Notes: generated from the sequence alone by a model not told the origin. A stretch of DNA of 61,722 bases from Chloroflexota bacterium (GCA_028874365.1 JAPPJZ010000007.1:1-61722); one strand, 5' to 3'. Positions 26,937 to 36,916 are shown, counted from the first letter of the stretch. A program made the numbers and translations.

Positions 26937-28207
26937 TGGCCTCGAACGCTTCCTCGACTGCGCGCCGAGTCGTCATTACCGGCGTCGGAGCCGTCACACC
27001 CGTCGGTAACGACATGCCGACCACGTGGCGCAACCTGATCGAGGGTCAGAGCGGCGTCGGTCGAATCCAGCGGTTCGATCCGGAAGACTGGGGCGTGAGA
27101 ATGCCGGTCGCCGCTGAAGTCAGAGACTGGGATCCTGAACCGCTGCTCCCCGACGCCAAGGCCTTGCGCCACATGGACCTCAACACGCAGTACGGCATGG
27201 TCGCCGGACTGGAAGCATTGAACGACTCCGGCCTCGAGATCAACGAGGACAACCAGCACCGCGTCGGGATCATCTTCGGTTCCGGCGGCGGCGGCATGGA
27301 GCTCGTCACGCGTTGGCAGGACACGCTGGTCAATCGCGGCGCCCGTCGCGTCTCTCCCTTCGCGATGCCCAACCTCATCGCCGATGCCGCGTCCGGGCAC
27401 CTGTCGATCGCGACGGGCGCAACCGGGCCCAACTACTCGCCGACCTCCGCCTGCGCAACAGGGGCCAACGCGGTCGCCGACGGTCTACTGCACATCAAGG
27501 CCGGACGTGCCGACGCACTCCTGGTTGGAGGCTCGGAAGCAATCATCCTGCCGCTCTTCCACATCTGCTTCGAGCGCATGGGCGTGCTCGCGACGCCGGC
27601 CGAGCCGTTGACCGCATCGTGCGCGCCGTACGACCTGCATCGCAACGGGTTCGTCCCGGGCGAGGGCGCGGCGGCGATGATGATCGAGGATCTCGACCAC
27701 GCCCTCGATCGCGGCGCGCCGATCTACGCCGAGGTCGTCGGTGGCGGTTCGGCCAATGACGCTCACGACATCGCACAGCCGGAGTCGCACGGACGGGGAC
27801 TGATGGTCAGCGTGCAACAGGCGATGCAGGAGTCAGAGATTGATCCGGACAGCGTCGGTTATGTTTCTACTCACGGCACCGCGACCCGACTCGGAGATCA
27901 AGTCGAGGTGACCGCGATCAAGCGGATGTTCGGGTCGCATGCCGACGAACTGGCGATATCGTCGATCAAACCCGCAACGGGTCACATGATGGGTGCGTCG
28001 GGCGCACTGGAAGTGATCGTTTCCGCCATGGTGCTGAAGGAAGGCCTTGCTCCGCCGACACTCAACTACGAGACGCCGGATCCGGAGTTGGATATCGACG
28101 TGATTCCCAACCAGGCGCGTGAACTGAACACGGAAGCCGCGCTCTCGTTCTCGGTCGGATTGGGCGGACACAACGCTGCCGTCCTGTTGAAGCGTTTCGA
28201 CGAGTGA
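26936..28207 (+). CDS. fabF: 3-oxoacyl-ACP synthase II, copy 1
   Basis: A 423-aa ketosynthase that condenses acyl chains with malonyl-ACP. After VVITGVGAVTPVGND comes the full Cys-His-His set: Cys173 in SPTSACATGANA, His313 in STHGTATRLGD and His350 in KPATGHMMGASG. The start is GTG 26936, overlapping the fabD stop. The gene overlaps the next ketosynthase gene by 4 nt (GTGA). The His313 region (STHGTAT, usually NAHGTST) departs slightly from the norm, so its chain specificity may differ from copy 2. Confidence 0.92.
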   Translation: MASNASSTARRVVITGVGAVTPVGNDMPTTWRNLIEGQSGVGRIQRFDPEDWGVRMPVAAEVRDWDPEPLLPDAKALRHMDLNTQYGMVAGLEALNDSGLEINEDNQHRVGIIFGSGGGGMELVTRWQDTLVNRGARRVSPFAMPNLIADAASGHLSIATGATGPNYSPTSACATGANAVADGLLHIKAGRADALLVGGSEAIILPLFHICFERMGVLATPAEPLTASCAPYDLHRNGFVPGEGAAAMMIEDLDHALDRGAPIYAEVVGGGSANDAHDIAQPESHGRGLMVSVQQAMQESEIDPDSVGYVSTHGTATRLGDQVEVTAIKRMFGSHADELAISSIKPATGHMMGASGALEVIVSAMVLKEGLAPPTLNYETPDPELDIDVIPNQARELNTEAALSFSVGLGGHNAAVLLKRFDE

Positions 28208-29478
28208 GCGCACGCAGCCGAGCAACCGAACGTCCGCCCGAAGAGCGCATCGTGATCACCGGAATTGGACCGGTGACCCCGATCGGCGTGGGGGTCGACG
28301 CATTCTGGACGTCGCTGACGCACGGCCGCTCAGGTGCACGCCGGGTGCCTGATCTGGTTGATGCGGGGCTGAAGGTGCAGATCGCCGCCGACATCCCCGA
28401 CTTCGATCCGTCCGACTACATGGAAACCAAGTCCGCGCGCCGCATGGCGCGATTTGCGCAACTCGCCGTAGCCGCTTCCCGGCTCGCCGTCGAAGACGCT
28501 GGACTGGACCTGACTGCACACGATCCCGAGCGCGTCGCCGCCGTGATCAACACAGGCGGCGGCGGCGTGACGACGATCTCCCAACAGACCGAAGTCCTGA
28601 ACAGCAAGGGGCCTGGACGGGTCTCGGCGATGTTTGTGCCGATGATGGCGGGCAATATGGCCTCCTGTCAGGTCTCGATCCAGCTCGGACTGCGCGGACC
28701 GGCGTTGACCTCATTGGCCGCCTGCGCAGCCAGCATCTATGCCTTCATTGACGGCAGACAGCTGTTGCTCGGCGGCGAGGCTGACCTGGCCCTGACCGGC
28801 GGGACTGAATCGAATGTCTCGGCGCTCGGCATCTCCGGGCTGGCAAATATGCAAGCGCTGTCACGCCGCAACCACGACCCCGAAGCCGCATCTCGCCCGT
28901 TCGACAGGGATCGCGATGGCTTCGTATTCGGCGAGGGCGCCGTGGTCTGCGTCACCGAATCGCTCGCCTGTGCACGCGAGCGTGGCGCGCGAATCTATGC
29001 CGAGGTGCTGGGCGGCGGTCGGACGGCTGATGCCTATCACATCACGGCGCCCGACCCGGACGGGGACGGCGCGGCCCGCGCGATGTCGACAGCGCTGCGC
29101 AATTCGGGACTAAACCCGGACGAGATTGGCTACATCTGCGCGCACGGCACCTCGACTCCACTCAACGACGCAATTGAGACACGCGCGATTCGAACCGTGT
29201 TCGGCGATCACGCCGACCATCTCGCGGTCTCCTCGGTCAAGTCGATGACCGGCCACTTGATGGGTGCCGCTGGCGCGCTGTCCGGCGCGGCGACGGCGCT
29301 GGCGCTCTACCACGGCGTGTTGCCGCCGACGATCAACCACGAGACGCCCGATCCCGATTGCGACCTCGATTATGTGCCCAACGAAGCGCGCGATTGTGGC
29401 TTGAATGTCGCCCTCGTCAATGGCTTCGGCTTCGGTGGACAAAACGGGGTGGTGGCGCTCTCGCGGATTGAGAACTGA
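28204..29478 (+). CDS. fabF: 3-oxoacyl-ACP synthase II, copy 2
   Basis: A 424-aa second ketosynthase, about as long as copy 1. It has [13 protein letters not shown], Cys174 in [14 protein letters not shown], His314 in [11 protein letters not shown] and His351 in [12 protein letters not shown], so the catalytic triad is complete; it is not a chain-length factor, which lacks the Cys. The start is GTG 28204 inside the GTGA overlap with copy 1, implying equal expression and perhaps a heterodimer. The acyl carrier protein gene follows after 70 nt. No fabH is seen in the window, so either copy might also cover initiation in part. Confidence 0.92.
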   Translation: MSARSRATERPPEERIVITGIGPVTPIGVGVDAFWTSLTHGRSGARRVPDLVDAGLKVQIAADIPDFDPSDYMETKSARRMARFAQLAVAASRLAVEDAGLDLTAHDPERVAAVINTGGGGVTTISQQTEVLNSKGPGRVSAMFVPMMAGNMASCQVSIQLGLRGPALTSLAACAASIYAFIDGRQLLLGGEADLALTGGTESNVSALGISGLANMQALSRRNHDPEAASRPFDRDRDGFVFGEGAVVCVTESLACARERGARIYAEVLGGGRTADAYHITAPDPDGDGAARAMSTALRNSGLNPDEIGYICAHGTSTPLNDAIETRAIRTVFGDHADHLAVSSVKSMTGHLMGAAGALSGAATALALYHGVLPPTINHETPDPDCDLDYVPNEARDCGLNVALVNGFGFGGQNGVVALSRIEN

Positions 29479-29548
29479 GCGCTTACCCTCCAACTACCAG
29501 CACGCCGACATCTGACAGCCCGCTGTTCAGTTTGACGGGAATCGCCAT

Positions 29549-29812
29549 ATGTCCGACGACACCAGCCTGTTCGACTGCGTGGCGACCCTCGTCGCCGACC
29601 AACTCCGTCAACCGCTGGAGAACATCACCGCGGACGCACACTTGATCGATGACCTCGACGCGGACTCGCTCGACATCGTCGACCTGACCATCGCCGTCGA
29701 GGAGGAGTTCTCAACCGACGATATCCAGCTTGAGATCCCCGAAGAGGACGCGGCAGAGATTCGCACCGTTCAGGATCTGATCGACTACCTGACGAACGCC
29801 GGCATCGAGTAG
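29549..29812 (+). CDS. acpP: Acyl carrier protein
   Basis: An 87-aa acidic carrier protein that holds growing acyl chains on 4'-phosphopantetheine. Ser40 in DLDADSLDIVDL is the prosthetic group site. The four-helix pattern is intact (FDCVATLVADQL, LDIVDLTIAVEEEF, IRTVQDLIDYL). It lies 70 nt after fabF2 and 2 nt before the cupin-like gene. Its content and position fit the primary fatty acid synthase ACP. Confidence 0.94.
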   Translation: MSDDTSLFDCVATLVADQLRQPLENITADAHLIDDLDADSLDIVDLTIAVEEEFSTDDIQLEIPEEDAAEIRTVQDLIDYLTNAGIE

Positions 29813-29814
29813 AA

Positions 29815-30114
29815 ATGCCCCTGCATCGCATCACTGCGAGCGCAGGAGGCGCGATCAACGCAGCCGCATCCGAGCTTGCGTCCGAAGCAATCAGGCTTCC
29901 GGCCGGGCAGCGCGCGCTCAATCGCCAGACCAACGCGGCGACGGCGCTGATCGTTGCGGAAGGCGAGGTGGCGATCGGCACCCTGGACGACAATGCCACG
30001 CTCAAGGCAGGTGAGGGTGTTCTGCTCGAACCAGATTCGCCATACTCGCTGATCGCGGAGGCCGACTCGCTGGCGTTGCTTTTCTCGGTGCCGACCGATG
30101 GCGGCGACGCCTAG
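29815..30114 (+). CDS. Small cupin-like protein
   Basis: A 99-aa protein with a probable single cupin barrel: EAIRLPAGQRALNRQT, ALIVAEGEVAIGTLD, LKAGEGVLLEPDSPYSLIAEAD and ALLFSVPT follow the beta-strand/turn spacing of cupin_2. The metal-binding His residues of classical cupins are not evident, so it may not bind metal. It begins 2 nt after acpP and is surely co-transcribed with it; a role in acyl metabolism is only inferred from that. It ends convergently with truB, the two stops sharing CTAG (30111-30114). Confidence 0.65.
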   Translation: MPLHRITASAGGAINAAASELASEAIRLPAGQRALNRQTNAATALIVAEGEVAIGTLDDNATLKAGEGVLLEPDSPYSLIAEADSLALLFSVPTDGGDA

Positions 30115-31028
30115 CTCGCTGCGAGCACTTTCTCGGGCTGCCAGGTGGCTGCGCTGAGTTCATCCCGACGGAGCACAGCGGCCACCTCGTTGTCGGCGTT
30201 GAGCGCGAGGGCTCGGTCCCAGCCGTCGACGGGAGCATGCCGGATTTTCTGTCCCCGTTTGATGCGCTGCAACTGCTCGCCCTGCAGGTGAAAATGGGGC
30301 CAGTCCGGGAACAGCTCGGCCGGCGACTCCGACATAGCCCAGATGTCGCCTGCCTCGGCGGCCGCCGCCAGCGCTTCCGGCGAATGACCATCGCTCGCCA
30401 GGCGATCACCGATCCTGGTCCGGCGCATCTCGACCACGTGCGCGCCGCATCCAAGCGCCTCGCCCAAATCGCGTGCGATCGCACGGACGTACGTTCCGGT
30501 GCTGACTGACATCGCCAGGCGGACAAGTGGCAGATCGATGTCCGTCACGTGCAGCTCGTGGATCGTGACCGCGCGGGCATCGATCTCGACATGCTCGCCG
30601 GCCCGAGCCGAACGATACGCGGCAACGCCGTCGCGTTTCACCGCGCTGAACTGGGGCGGCACCTGTTCGATTTCGCCGCGGAACTGTCCCAGCACCGCGT
30701 CGATTTCCGCCGCGGTCAGTGAAGGCACCTCGGCCGTCGAAATCACCTGGCCGTCGCTGTCATCTGTGTCGGTGGCCTGACCGAGCAGGACGGCAGCCTC
30801 ATACGACTTGCGGTACGGGGCGAGGTACTCGTTGAGTCGGGTTGCCGCACCGACGAAGATCGGCAACAGCCCGCTGGCCAGCGGATCGAGCGTGCCTCCG
30901 TGGCCAACCCGACGCAAGCCGGTCCATCGTCGGACGTCCCGCACAATGTCGTGCGAAGTCGGACCAGTCGGCTTGTCCACGAGAAAAACGGCACCCGGGT
31001 GATGTGCCTCCTTGCGCCGCCGGCTCAT
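30111..31028 (-). CDS. truB: tRNA pseudouridine-55 synthase
   Basis: A 305-aa TruB that makes pseudouridine 55 in the T-loop of tRNAs. It has FLVDKPTGPTSHDIVRDV, the catalytic Asp48 in GGTLDPLASGLLP, and GTYVRAIARDLGEALGCGAHV. The ATG overlaps the rbfA stop (ATGA). It is last in the proS-nusA-infB-rbfA-truB direction of transcription. The C-terminal region (about 220-305) resembles a PUA-type RNA-binding domain in length. The usual downstream ribF and rpsO are absent here. Confidence 0.95.
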   Translation of the reverse strand: MSRRRKEAHHPGAVFLVDKPTGPTSHDIVRDVRRWTGLRRVGHGGTLDPLASGLLPIFVGAATRLNEYLAPYRKSYEAAVLLGQATDTDDSDGQVISTAEVPSLTAAEIDAVLGQFRGEIEQVPPQFSAVKRDGVAAYRSARAGEHVEIDARAVTIHELHVTDIDLPLVRLAMSVSTGTYVRAIARDLGEALGCGAHVVEMRRTRIGDRLASDGHSPEALAAAAEAGDIWAMSESPAELFPDWPHFHLQGEQLQRIKRGQKIRHAPVDGWDRALALNADNEVAAVLRRDELSAATWQPEKVLAAS

Positions 31029-31453
31029 GAATCGCGTCCGCTACCTGGAAGTGCGCGGATGCGCTCCTGGATCTCGGCGGAGCCGGCGATCCGAGGATCA
31101 AGCTCGAACGTGGGCCAGGGCACGCGCTTCAGATGCAGGCGCCTCCGGATCGTTCGGTGAATGAACGGGGCTGCATGATCGAGGGCGTCGATCGCATCGG
31201 CGGCGCTCTTCGCCTGCGCCTCTGCGGCTGCGCTGGGCGCCGACATCACAGAGACATACACCCGGGCGTTGCGCAGATCCCGAGAGGCGCGAACCTCCGT
31301 AACACTGAGCAACGCCACGTCGAGACGTGGGTCCTTGAGTTCGCGAGACACGACCTCCGCGACGGTGTCACGCAGCAAGTCGTTGACGCGTTCCATGCGG
31401 TCCACGCCGCCCGCGTCACGGGTCGCGCCGAATGGTCGTGTGTTTCGTGCCAT
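31025..31453 (-). CDS. rbfA: 30S ribosome-binding factor A
   Basis: A 142-aa RbfA, which helps mature the 16S rRNA 5' end in the 30S subunit. Signatures are MERVNDLLRDTVAEVVSRELKD at the start, LLSVTEVRASRDLRNARVYVS in the KH-like core and IRRRLHLKRVPWPTFELD at the end. It lies 14 nt after infB and overlaps truB by 4 nt. The product is slightly longer at the C-terminus than the minimal family. Confidence 0.94.
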   Translation of the reverse strand: MARNTRPFGATRDAGGVDRMERVNDLLRDTVAEVVSRELKDPRLDVALLSVTEVRASRDLRNARVYVSVMSAPSAAAEAQAKSAADAIDALDHAAPFIHRTIRRRLHLKRVPWPTFELDPRIAGSAEIQERIRALPGSGRDS

Positions 31454-31467
31454 CTGCGCTGCCCGAA

Positions 31468-33327
31468 TCAGCGCGCGACGTTGCGGATTTCGCCCCCCTG
31501 GACGATCCGCGACTGTGTCTCGATGTGGAAGAACTCGAGTTGGTCGCCCGCCTCGAAGCCGTCGTAGCGCGCCAGCGCCACGCCAAACTCCTGTCCCGCG
31601 TCGACCTCCTGCACCGAGTCCTGGAATCGGCGCAGGCTTGAGATGTGAGATTCCGCGATCTGCTCTCCGCCGCGGTACACGTGGACCTGCGCATCGCTGC
31701 GGATCGAGCCGTCGAGCGAGCGGCAGCCGGCAATATTGCCAAGGCCGCGAATCGGGAAGACCTGCAGCACCTCTGCGTGTCCGTCGACGACCTGCATCTG
31801 GACCGGCTCCAGCAGGCCGCTAATCGCCGCCTCGACCTCTTCGATCACGTCGTAGATGATCGAGTAGGTGCGAATCTCGACGCCTTCTTGCTCGGCCAGG
31901 CGCTCCGCGCCGGGCTCGACCGGCGTGCTGAACGCAATCACCAGCCCCTCGGAGGCGAGCGCCAGATTGACGTCCGCGACGGAAACCGGCCCCGCCGCGG
32001 CGTGAATCACCTTGACCGCAACTTCCTCGTTCGAGAGCTGCTCCAGCGAATCGCGCAATGCCTCGACCGAGCCCACGACGTCGGTCTTTACGATCAGGTT
32101 GAGCGCCGATACGTCGCCCCGGGAAATCTCGCCGAAGAGCGCATCCAGCGTGGCCGAGTGCTGCACCTGCGCATCCCGAGCCTCGCGCTCTCGTCGCGCC
32201 CGCTCGTAGACGCGCTTCGCCTCGCGGTCGCTGGCGGCAACACGGAACGGATCACCGGCATCGGCAACATCATGCAGTCCCAGCACGACGACCGGAGTCG
32301 ACGGGCCGGCCTCGCGGATGCGCTTGCCGACAAAGTCGGTCATGGCCTTGATTCGTCCCCACGTCTGCCCGACCAGCACCGGGTCGCCCTGGCGCAGCGT
32401 CCCCTTTTGCACCAATAGCGTCGTTCGCGGTCCCTGGCGTCGGTCGAGCTCGGCTTCCAGCACGACTCCGGCCGCCAGGCGATCTGGATTGGCGGAGAAC
32501 TCTGAGATGTCCGCGACCAGCAACAGCGTGTCGAGCAGATCGGTCATGCCGTCACCGCGCGTCGCCGAGACCGGCACCAGCGGCACGTCTCCGCCGTACT
32601 CCTCGATCTGCACGCCGACATCGGCGAGCGCCGCCTTGACTCGGTCAGGGTTGATGTTGTCGAGGTCCATCTTGTTCAGGGCCACGACATACGGCACACC
32701 GGCGGCGTGGATGTGATCGATCGCTTCCCGCGTCTGCGGCATCACGCCGTCATTGGCCGCCACGACCAGGATCGCGATGTCGGTCGCATGCGCGCCGCGC
32801 GCACGCATCTCGGTGAACGCGGCGTGGCCGGGCGTATCGATGAAGGTGAGCAGCCGGTCCTTGGCAGTCGCCTGATATGCGCCGACCTGCTGCGTGATGC
32901 CGCCCGCCTCGCCTTCGGCGACATTTGCATCGCGGATGTAGTCGAGCAATGACGTCTTGCCATGGTCAACGTGGCCGAGCACCGCCACAACCGGCGGACG
33001 ATCACGCAGGCTGGCCGGATCCTCTTCCTCTTCCTCCGGCGCGCCGAGAATGTCGATCGTCGAGGGCGCTTCCACTTCCTCGACGACATCGCCGGCTTCC
33101 TCAGGATCGAAGCCGCGATCCATGGCCACGATCGCGGCCGTGCCGTAATCGAGCGTCTTCGACACGTCGGCCATGATGCCGTTCGTCATCAGTGTTTTGA
33201 TGATGGCGACGGGCGTCTCGTTGAGCAGGTCCGCGAGTTCCCGCACCGTAAGTGTGCGAGGAATCGAGACCGTGTTCTCGGCCTCTGTCTGGCTCTGGGG
33301 TTGTCGAATGGTCTGTTGTGTCGCCAT
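31468..33327 (-). CDS. infB: Translation initiation factor IF-2 (short form)
   Basis: A 619-aa IF-2, the GTPase that brings fMet-tRNA to the ribosome. An IF2_N-like helical segment (about 22-60) is followed by an acidic linker with EEEEE, then the G domain with GHVDHGKT (118-125), DTPGH (164-168) and NKMD (218-221), then the EF-Tu-like domain II and IF-2 C-domains. It is shorter than E. coli IF-2 (890 aa) because the N-terminal region is minimal. GGAG lies 7 nt before the ATG. It is in the conserved nusA-infB-rbfA order, but no ylxR gene is visible in the 193-nt gap to nusA. Confidence 0.96.
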   Translation of the reverse strand: MATQQTIRQPQSQTEAENTVSIPRTLTVRELADLLNETPVAIIKTLMTNGIMADVSKTLDYGTAAIVAMDRGFDPEEAGDVVEEVEAPSTIDILGAPEEEEEDPASLRDRPPVVAVLGHVDHGKTSLLDYIRDANVAEGEAGGITQQVGAYQATAKDRLLTFIDTPGHAAFTEMRARGAHATDIAILVVAANDGVMPQTREAIDHIHAAGVPYVVALNKMDLDNINPDRVKAALADVGVQIEEYGGDVPLVPVSATRGDGMTDLLDTLLLVADISEFSANPDRLAAGVVLEAELDRRQGPRTTLLVQKGTLRQGDPVLVGQTWGRIKAMTDFVGKRIREAGPSTPVVVLGLHDVADAGDPFRVAASDREAKRVYERARREREARDAQVQHSATLDALFGEISRGDVSALNLIVKTDVVGSVEALRDSLEQLSNEEVAVKVIHAAAGPVSVADVNLALASEGLVIAFSTPVEPGAERLAEQEGVEIRTYSIIYDVIEEVEAAISGLLEPVQMQVVDGHAEVLQVFPIRGLGNIAGCRSLDGSIRSDAQVHVYRGGEQIAESHISSLRRFQDSVQEVDAGQEFGVALARYDGFEAGDQLEFFHIETQSRIVQGGEIRNVAR

Positions 33328-33520
33328 GGGATTCTCCGATTAATCAGGGTATGTCAATCGCGCTCGTGACGGCTGTCGCTTACGAACGCTGCGCCGCAGT
33401 CGGCCACAGCGTCCCGTTGATGGCACCGACGACGCAAAGGCGGACATTGGAATCCTTCGCTCTGCGCGGGGCTGGAACCCGCGTGCTCGACAGACGGGAG
33501 GGCGATACGAACAGCGAGGT

Positions 33521-34993
33521 CTAGAATTCTTCCTCGTACTCCATGTACTCGGCGTACGGATCTTCTTCGAGACCCTCGTCGGTCTCGTGGTACCGCGGTC
33601 GCCGACGACGACGATCGCGTTGCTGCTGTTGTTCCTCCTCGCGGCGGAGCAGCTCCTCGCCGAAGCGAATCTGTCCGTCATCGCGAGCCGCCGGCGCAAG
33701 CTCCGTTGCCTGCAGGACCGGTTCGAGTTCCGGCTCTTCCTCGACAACCTCAGGCTGTGCCTGCGGTTCCGGCGCTGGAGTGGCGACCTCAACTGGCGGC
33801 GGAGGCGGCGGCGCCGAAACCGGCGGTTCGACTCGTGGCTCAACGCGCGGTGCGGCGCGAACCGGCTCCGCCTCAACCACCGGCTCGGGCTCGATCGCAA
33901 TCTCCTCCTGCGGAGCAAACGGGCCGCGACCTTCTTGCTGAAGACGTTCAGCTACCGTCTGCGGCTTGATGTCGATCCGGAATCCCGTCAGTCGGGCGGC
34001 CAGACGCGCGTTCTGACCCTCGCGACCGATCGCGAGGCTGAGCTGCATGTCGGGCACGGCGCACTCGGCCGTATTGGTCTCCTGGTCGATCCGCACCGCC
34101 AGAATCTGGGCCGGGCTGAGTGCATGCTCGACAAACCGGCGCGGATCGCGATCCCACTGGATCACATCCACGCGCTCACCGTGGAGCTCGTTGACGATGT
34201 TCTGGATCCGCATCGCGCGCATGCCGATGCAACTGCCGACCGGGTCGACGCCCGACTGGCGCGACCACACCGCAATCTTGGTTCGGTGTCCGGGCTCACG
34301 GGCGACGCCTCGAATCTCGACAACACCGCGCATGATCTCGGGTACTTCAAGTTCGAACAGGCGGCGCACGAACTCGGGCCGTGAACGTGAGATCACGATC
34401 TGCGGTCCCTTGTTGGCGCGCAGCACCTCAACCATGATTGCCTTGACCCGCTGACCCGTGCGATAGCGCTCCATCCGCACCTGCTCCTGTGCGGGCATCA
34501 CGGTCTCCGTGTGATCGCTCAGTTCGACAATCACCTGGTGCGGCTCGACGCGCTGCACATCGCCGCTGACGATCCCGCCTTCTTCGCCCGAGTACTTCGA
34601 GAACACCGCCTCGCGTTCGGCCTCGCGCAGCGCCTGAAGGACGACCTGCTTCGCGGTCTGCGCCTCGATCCTTCCGCCCACGTTGTCGACATCGTGATTC
34701 TCCCGCAGCGTCGAGCCGATGCTCACGCTCGGGTCGCTGAGCCGCGCGCGTTCGAGTTCGATTTGCAGGTCCGGGTCGGCAATGTCTTCCTCAATCTCGA
34801 CGACCTCGCGCTCCGACCAGACCTCCATGCTGCCGTCGTACCGGTCAATCTTGACCATCACGTTGCCGGGCAGCTCGTAGCGCCGCTTGACCGCGGCGGC
34901 CATGCCGCGCTCAACCGCGTGGAAGATCACCTCGTCATCGAGATTCTTGTCGGAGTGGAGCTGCTTGATGGCAAGCAGGAAGTCAGTTTTCAT
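33521..34993 (-). CDS. nusA: Transcription termination/antitermination factor NusA
   Basis: A 490-aa NusA controlling RNA polymerase pausing and termination. It begins MKTDFLLAIKQLHSDKNLDD; the N-terminal domain, the S1 domain (SGDVQRVEPHQVIVELSDHT) and two KH domains (PVGSCIGMRAMRIQNIVNEL and LAIGREGQNARLAARLTGF) are all seen. Unlike many homologues it has a low-complexity tail: PPPPPPV and acidic stretches, a Gln/Arg-rich block (QQQQRDRRRRR), and a final DPYAEYMEYEEEF. The reading frame is open upstream of the ATG at 34993, but homology starts there. rimP, usually upstream, is absent; proS lies 172 nt upstream instead. Confidence 0.95.
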   Translation of the reverse strand: MKTDFLLAIKQLHSDKNLDDEVIFHAVERGMAAAVKRRYELPGNVMVKIDRYDGSMEVWSEREVVEIEEDIADPDLQIELERARLSDPSVSIGSTLRENHDVDNVGGRIEAQTAKQVVLQALREAEREAVFSKYSGEEGGIVSGDVQRVEPHQVIVELSDHTETVMPAQEQVRMERYRTGQRVKAIMVEVLRANKGPQIVISRSRPEFVRRLFELEVPEIMRGVVEIRGVAREPGHRTKIAVWSRQSGVDPVGSCIGMRAMRIQNIVNELHGERVDVIQWDRDPRRFVEHALSPAQILAVRIDQETNTAECAVPDMQLSLAIGREGQNARLAARLTGFRIDIKPQTVAERLQQEGRGPFAPQEEIAIEPEPVVEAEPVRAAPRVEPRVEPPVSAPPPPPPVEVATPAPEPQAQPEVVEEEPELEPVLQATELAPAARDDGQIRFGEELLRREEEQQQQRDRRRRRPRYHETDEGLEEDPYAEYMEYEEEF

Positions 34994-35165
34994 GCGGCTG
35001 TCTTCTTGTTCGGAGACCCTGCGTAACGCTGTGCCCTGTGAGTTGTGCTCTGTGATCCGTGCGTGTCGCGCAGGATCAGACAGGGCAGCCCGACCCCCAC
35101 CCGACATCCACGATCTGACTATACACGCCCGCTCGGTCCTGAACGGCGTCTGTATCAAGTGGGCG

Positions 35166-36875
35166 TCAGCCGTCGAGCGACGCCAACGCCTCCTGCGCGG
35201 CCGTGACGGCATCGTCGATTGGAACGGATGAAGACTCCGCCGCGTGCCGCAGTTTGAGCTCAATCTGTCCCTGCCGGAGCCCGCGCGCCCCAATCGTGAT
35301 CCGCAGCGGTGCGCCCATGAGATCGGCATCGTTGAACTTCACCCCGGCACGTTCATCGCGGTCGTCGGTCAGCACGTTCAGACCTAACTGCGCCAGCTCG
35401 GCCTCGATCGACGCCACCGCCGAGCCGACGTCGTCACTCCCACCAAGCGGGACGATGTGCACGTCGTAGGGAGCGATGCTGCGCGGCCAGATGATGCCGA
35501 GATCGTCGTGGTTGGCCTGCACGGCAGCAGCCATCAGCCGTTCGACGCCAATCCCGTAGCAGCCCATGATCGGCGTGCGACGTTCGCCGTCGGCGTCGAG
35601 GAACGTGGCCTCCATCGGTTCGGCATAGCGGGCGCCGAGCTTGAAGATGTGGCCCAGTTCGATGCCGCGTCTCATTTCCAGTGCGTCGTCACATTCCGAG
35701 CAGGTATCTCCCGGCTGGGCCATGCCGATGTCGGCCACGGTGGCCGCCGTCCAGTCGCGGCCGTAGGTGACGTTGCGCGCGTGCATCCCGACACGATTCG
35801 CCCCGGCCACCAGACCACCCGCATCTACGACGCTGGGATCAGCGATCACTCGCGCCGGATCGACCCCAATCGGAGACGCATATCCGGCGACCCAACCGGC
35901 CTCTTCCACTTCCTCTGGCAGTAGCGGCCGGGCCTCCAGCGCGTCCAGCGCATTGATCAGCTTGAGTTCGTTGACTTCCAGGTCGCCCCGGATGACCGCG
36001 AACGTCGGTTCGCCGTCGACCAGGAAGAAGGCTGCCTTGGCGGTCGATTGCGCGGGAATGCCAAGGAAGTTGGCCAGTCCTTCAATCGTCGTGACGCCGG
36101 GCGTCTCGACGTCCTCCAGTTCGCCGACCGTTCCGGCCGCTTCGCGCGGTGTGAATTCCGCCCGCTCCTGATTGGCCGCATAACCGCAACACGAACAGAG
36201 GATGATGTTGTCCTCGCCGATCTCGGTCAGGAAGATGAACTCCTCCGACTGCTTGCCGCCGATCGCGCCAGAATCTGCCTGTACGGCCACGACCGGGACG
36301 CCGCAGCGCTCAAAGATGTTGTAGTAAGCCTGCCGCATCGCGTTGTAGTTGAGCTGAAAGGCGTCGTCGTCCACATCGAATGTGTAGGCGTCTTTCATGA
36401 TGAACTCGCGCACCCGCACCAGGCCGCCTCGCGGCCGCGGTTCGTCGCGGAATTTGGTTTGCATCTGGAAGACGCTCTGGGGCAGATCGCGGTAGGACTG
36501 GACGACTTTACGGAAGAGGTCGGTGACCGACTCTTCATGCGTTGGTGCGAGGACCATCGTGCGATCGCGGCGATCCTTGAGATTGAATAGCACCGGACCG
36601 TACGAGTCGGCCCGTCCCGACTCCTCCCACAGCTCGCGTGGCTGGATCGCCGGCATGCGCATCTCTTGCGATCCGGCCGCAACCATCTCCTCGCGGATGA
36701 TCTGCTCGATCTTGAGCAGCGTCGTCCAGGCCGGAGGCAAGAACGAGTAGACCCCGGCAGCAAGCTGGACGATCAGACCACTGCGCAGCAGCAGCTGATG
36801 GTTGGCCGAGTCCGCGTCCGCCGGCGCCTCGCGCAAGGTGCGGCCAAACAATCCGGACATTCGAGCGACAGGCAT
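35166..36875 (-). CDS. proS: Prolyl-tRNA synthetase, bacterial type
   Basis: A 569-aa class II synthetase that charges tRNA-Pro. Motif 1 lies in LLKIEQIIREEMVAAGSQEM, motif 2 in KFRDEPRPRGGLVRVREFIM and motif 3 in GCYGIGVERLMAAAVQ. The INS editing domain, which clears Ala-tRNA-Pro, lies between motifs 2 and 3 (about 225-390), and the anticodon-binding domain follows. The length matches the E. coli-type enzyme (572 aa). The ATG is at 36875. It heads the minus-strand translation operon, with a small membrane protein gene 41 nt upstream on the same strand. Confidence 0.96.
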   Translation of the reverse strand: MPVARMSGLFGRTLREAPADADSANHQLLLRSGLIVQLAAGVYSFLPPAWTTLLKIEQIIREEMVAAGSQEMRMPAIQPRELWEESGRADSYGPVLFNLKDRRDRTMVLAPTHEESVTDLFRKVVQSYRDLPQSVFQMQTKFRDEPRPRGGLVRVREFIMKDAYTFDVDDDAFQLNYNAMRQAYYNIFERCGVPVVAVQADSGAIGGKQSEEFIFLTEIGEDNIILCSCCGYAANQERAEFTPREAAGTVGELEDVETPGVTTIEGLANFLGIPAQSTAKAAFFLVDGEPTFAVIRGDLEVNELKLINALDALEARPLLPEEVEEAGWVAGYASPIGVDPARVIADPSVVDAGGLVAGANRVGMHARNVTYGRDWTAATVADIGMAQPGDTCSECDDALEMRRGIELGHIFKLGARYAEPMEATFLDADGERRTPIMGCYGIGVERLMAAAVQANHDDLGIIWPRSIAPYDVHIVPLGGSDDVGSAVASIEAELAQLGLNVLTDDRDERAGVKFNDADLMGAPLRITIGARGLRQGQIELKLRHAAESSSVPIDDAVTAAQEALASLDG

Positions 36876-36916
36876 CTCAAGATTCCCAGTATCGACGTGA
36901 CATTGCAGCGACGATA

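Noticed and set aside
28204-29478. Reading the second ketosynthase as a polyketide chain-length factor
   Set aside because: It keeps Cys174, His314 and His351, whereas chain-length factors lack the active-site Cys.
33460-33490. T-arm-like hairpin (GCGGG, 7-nt loop TTCCAGC on the minus strand, CCCGC) in the nusA-infB gap
   Set aside because: No D-arm, anticodon arm or matching acceptor stem is found around it, so it is not a tRNA.
33328-33520. Expected ylxR gene between nusA and infB
   Set aside because: None of the three minus-strand frames shows the Cys pair and GRGAY motif of YlxR; the gap appears non-coding.
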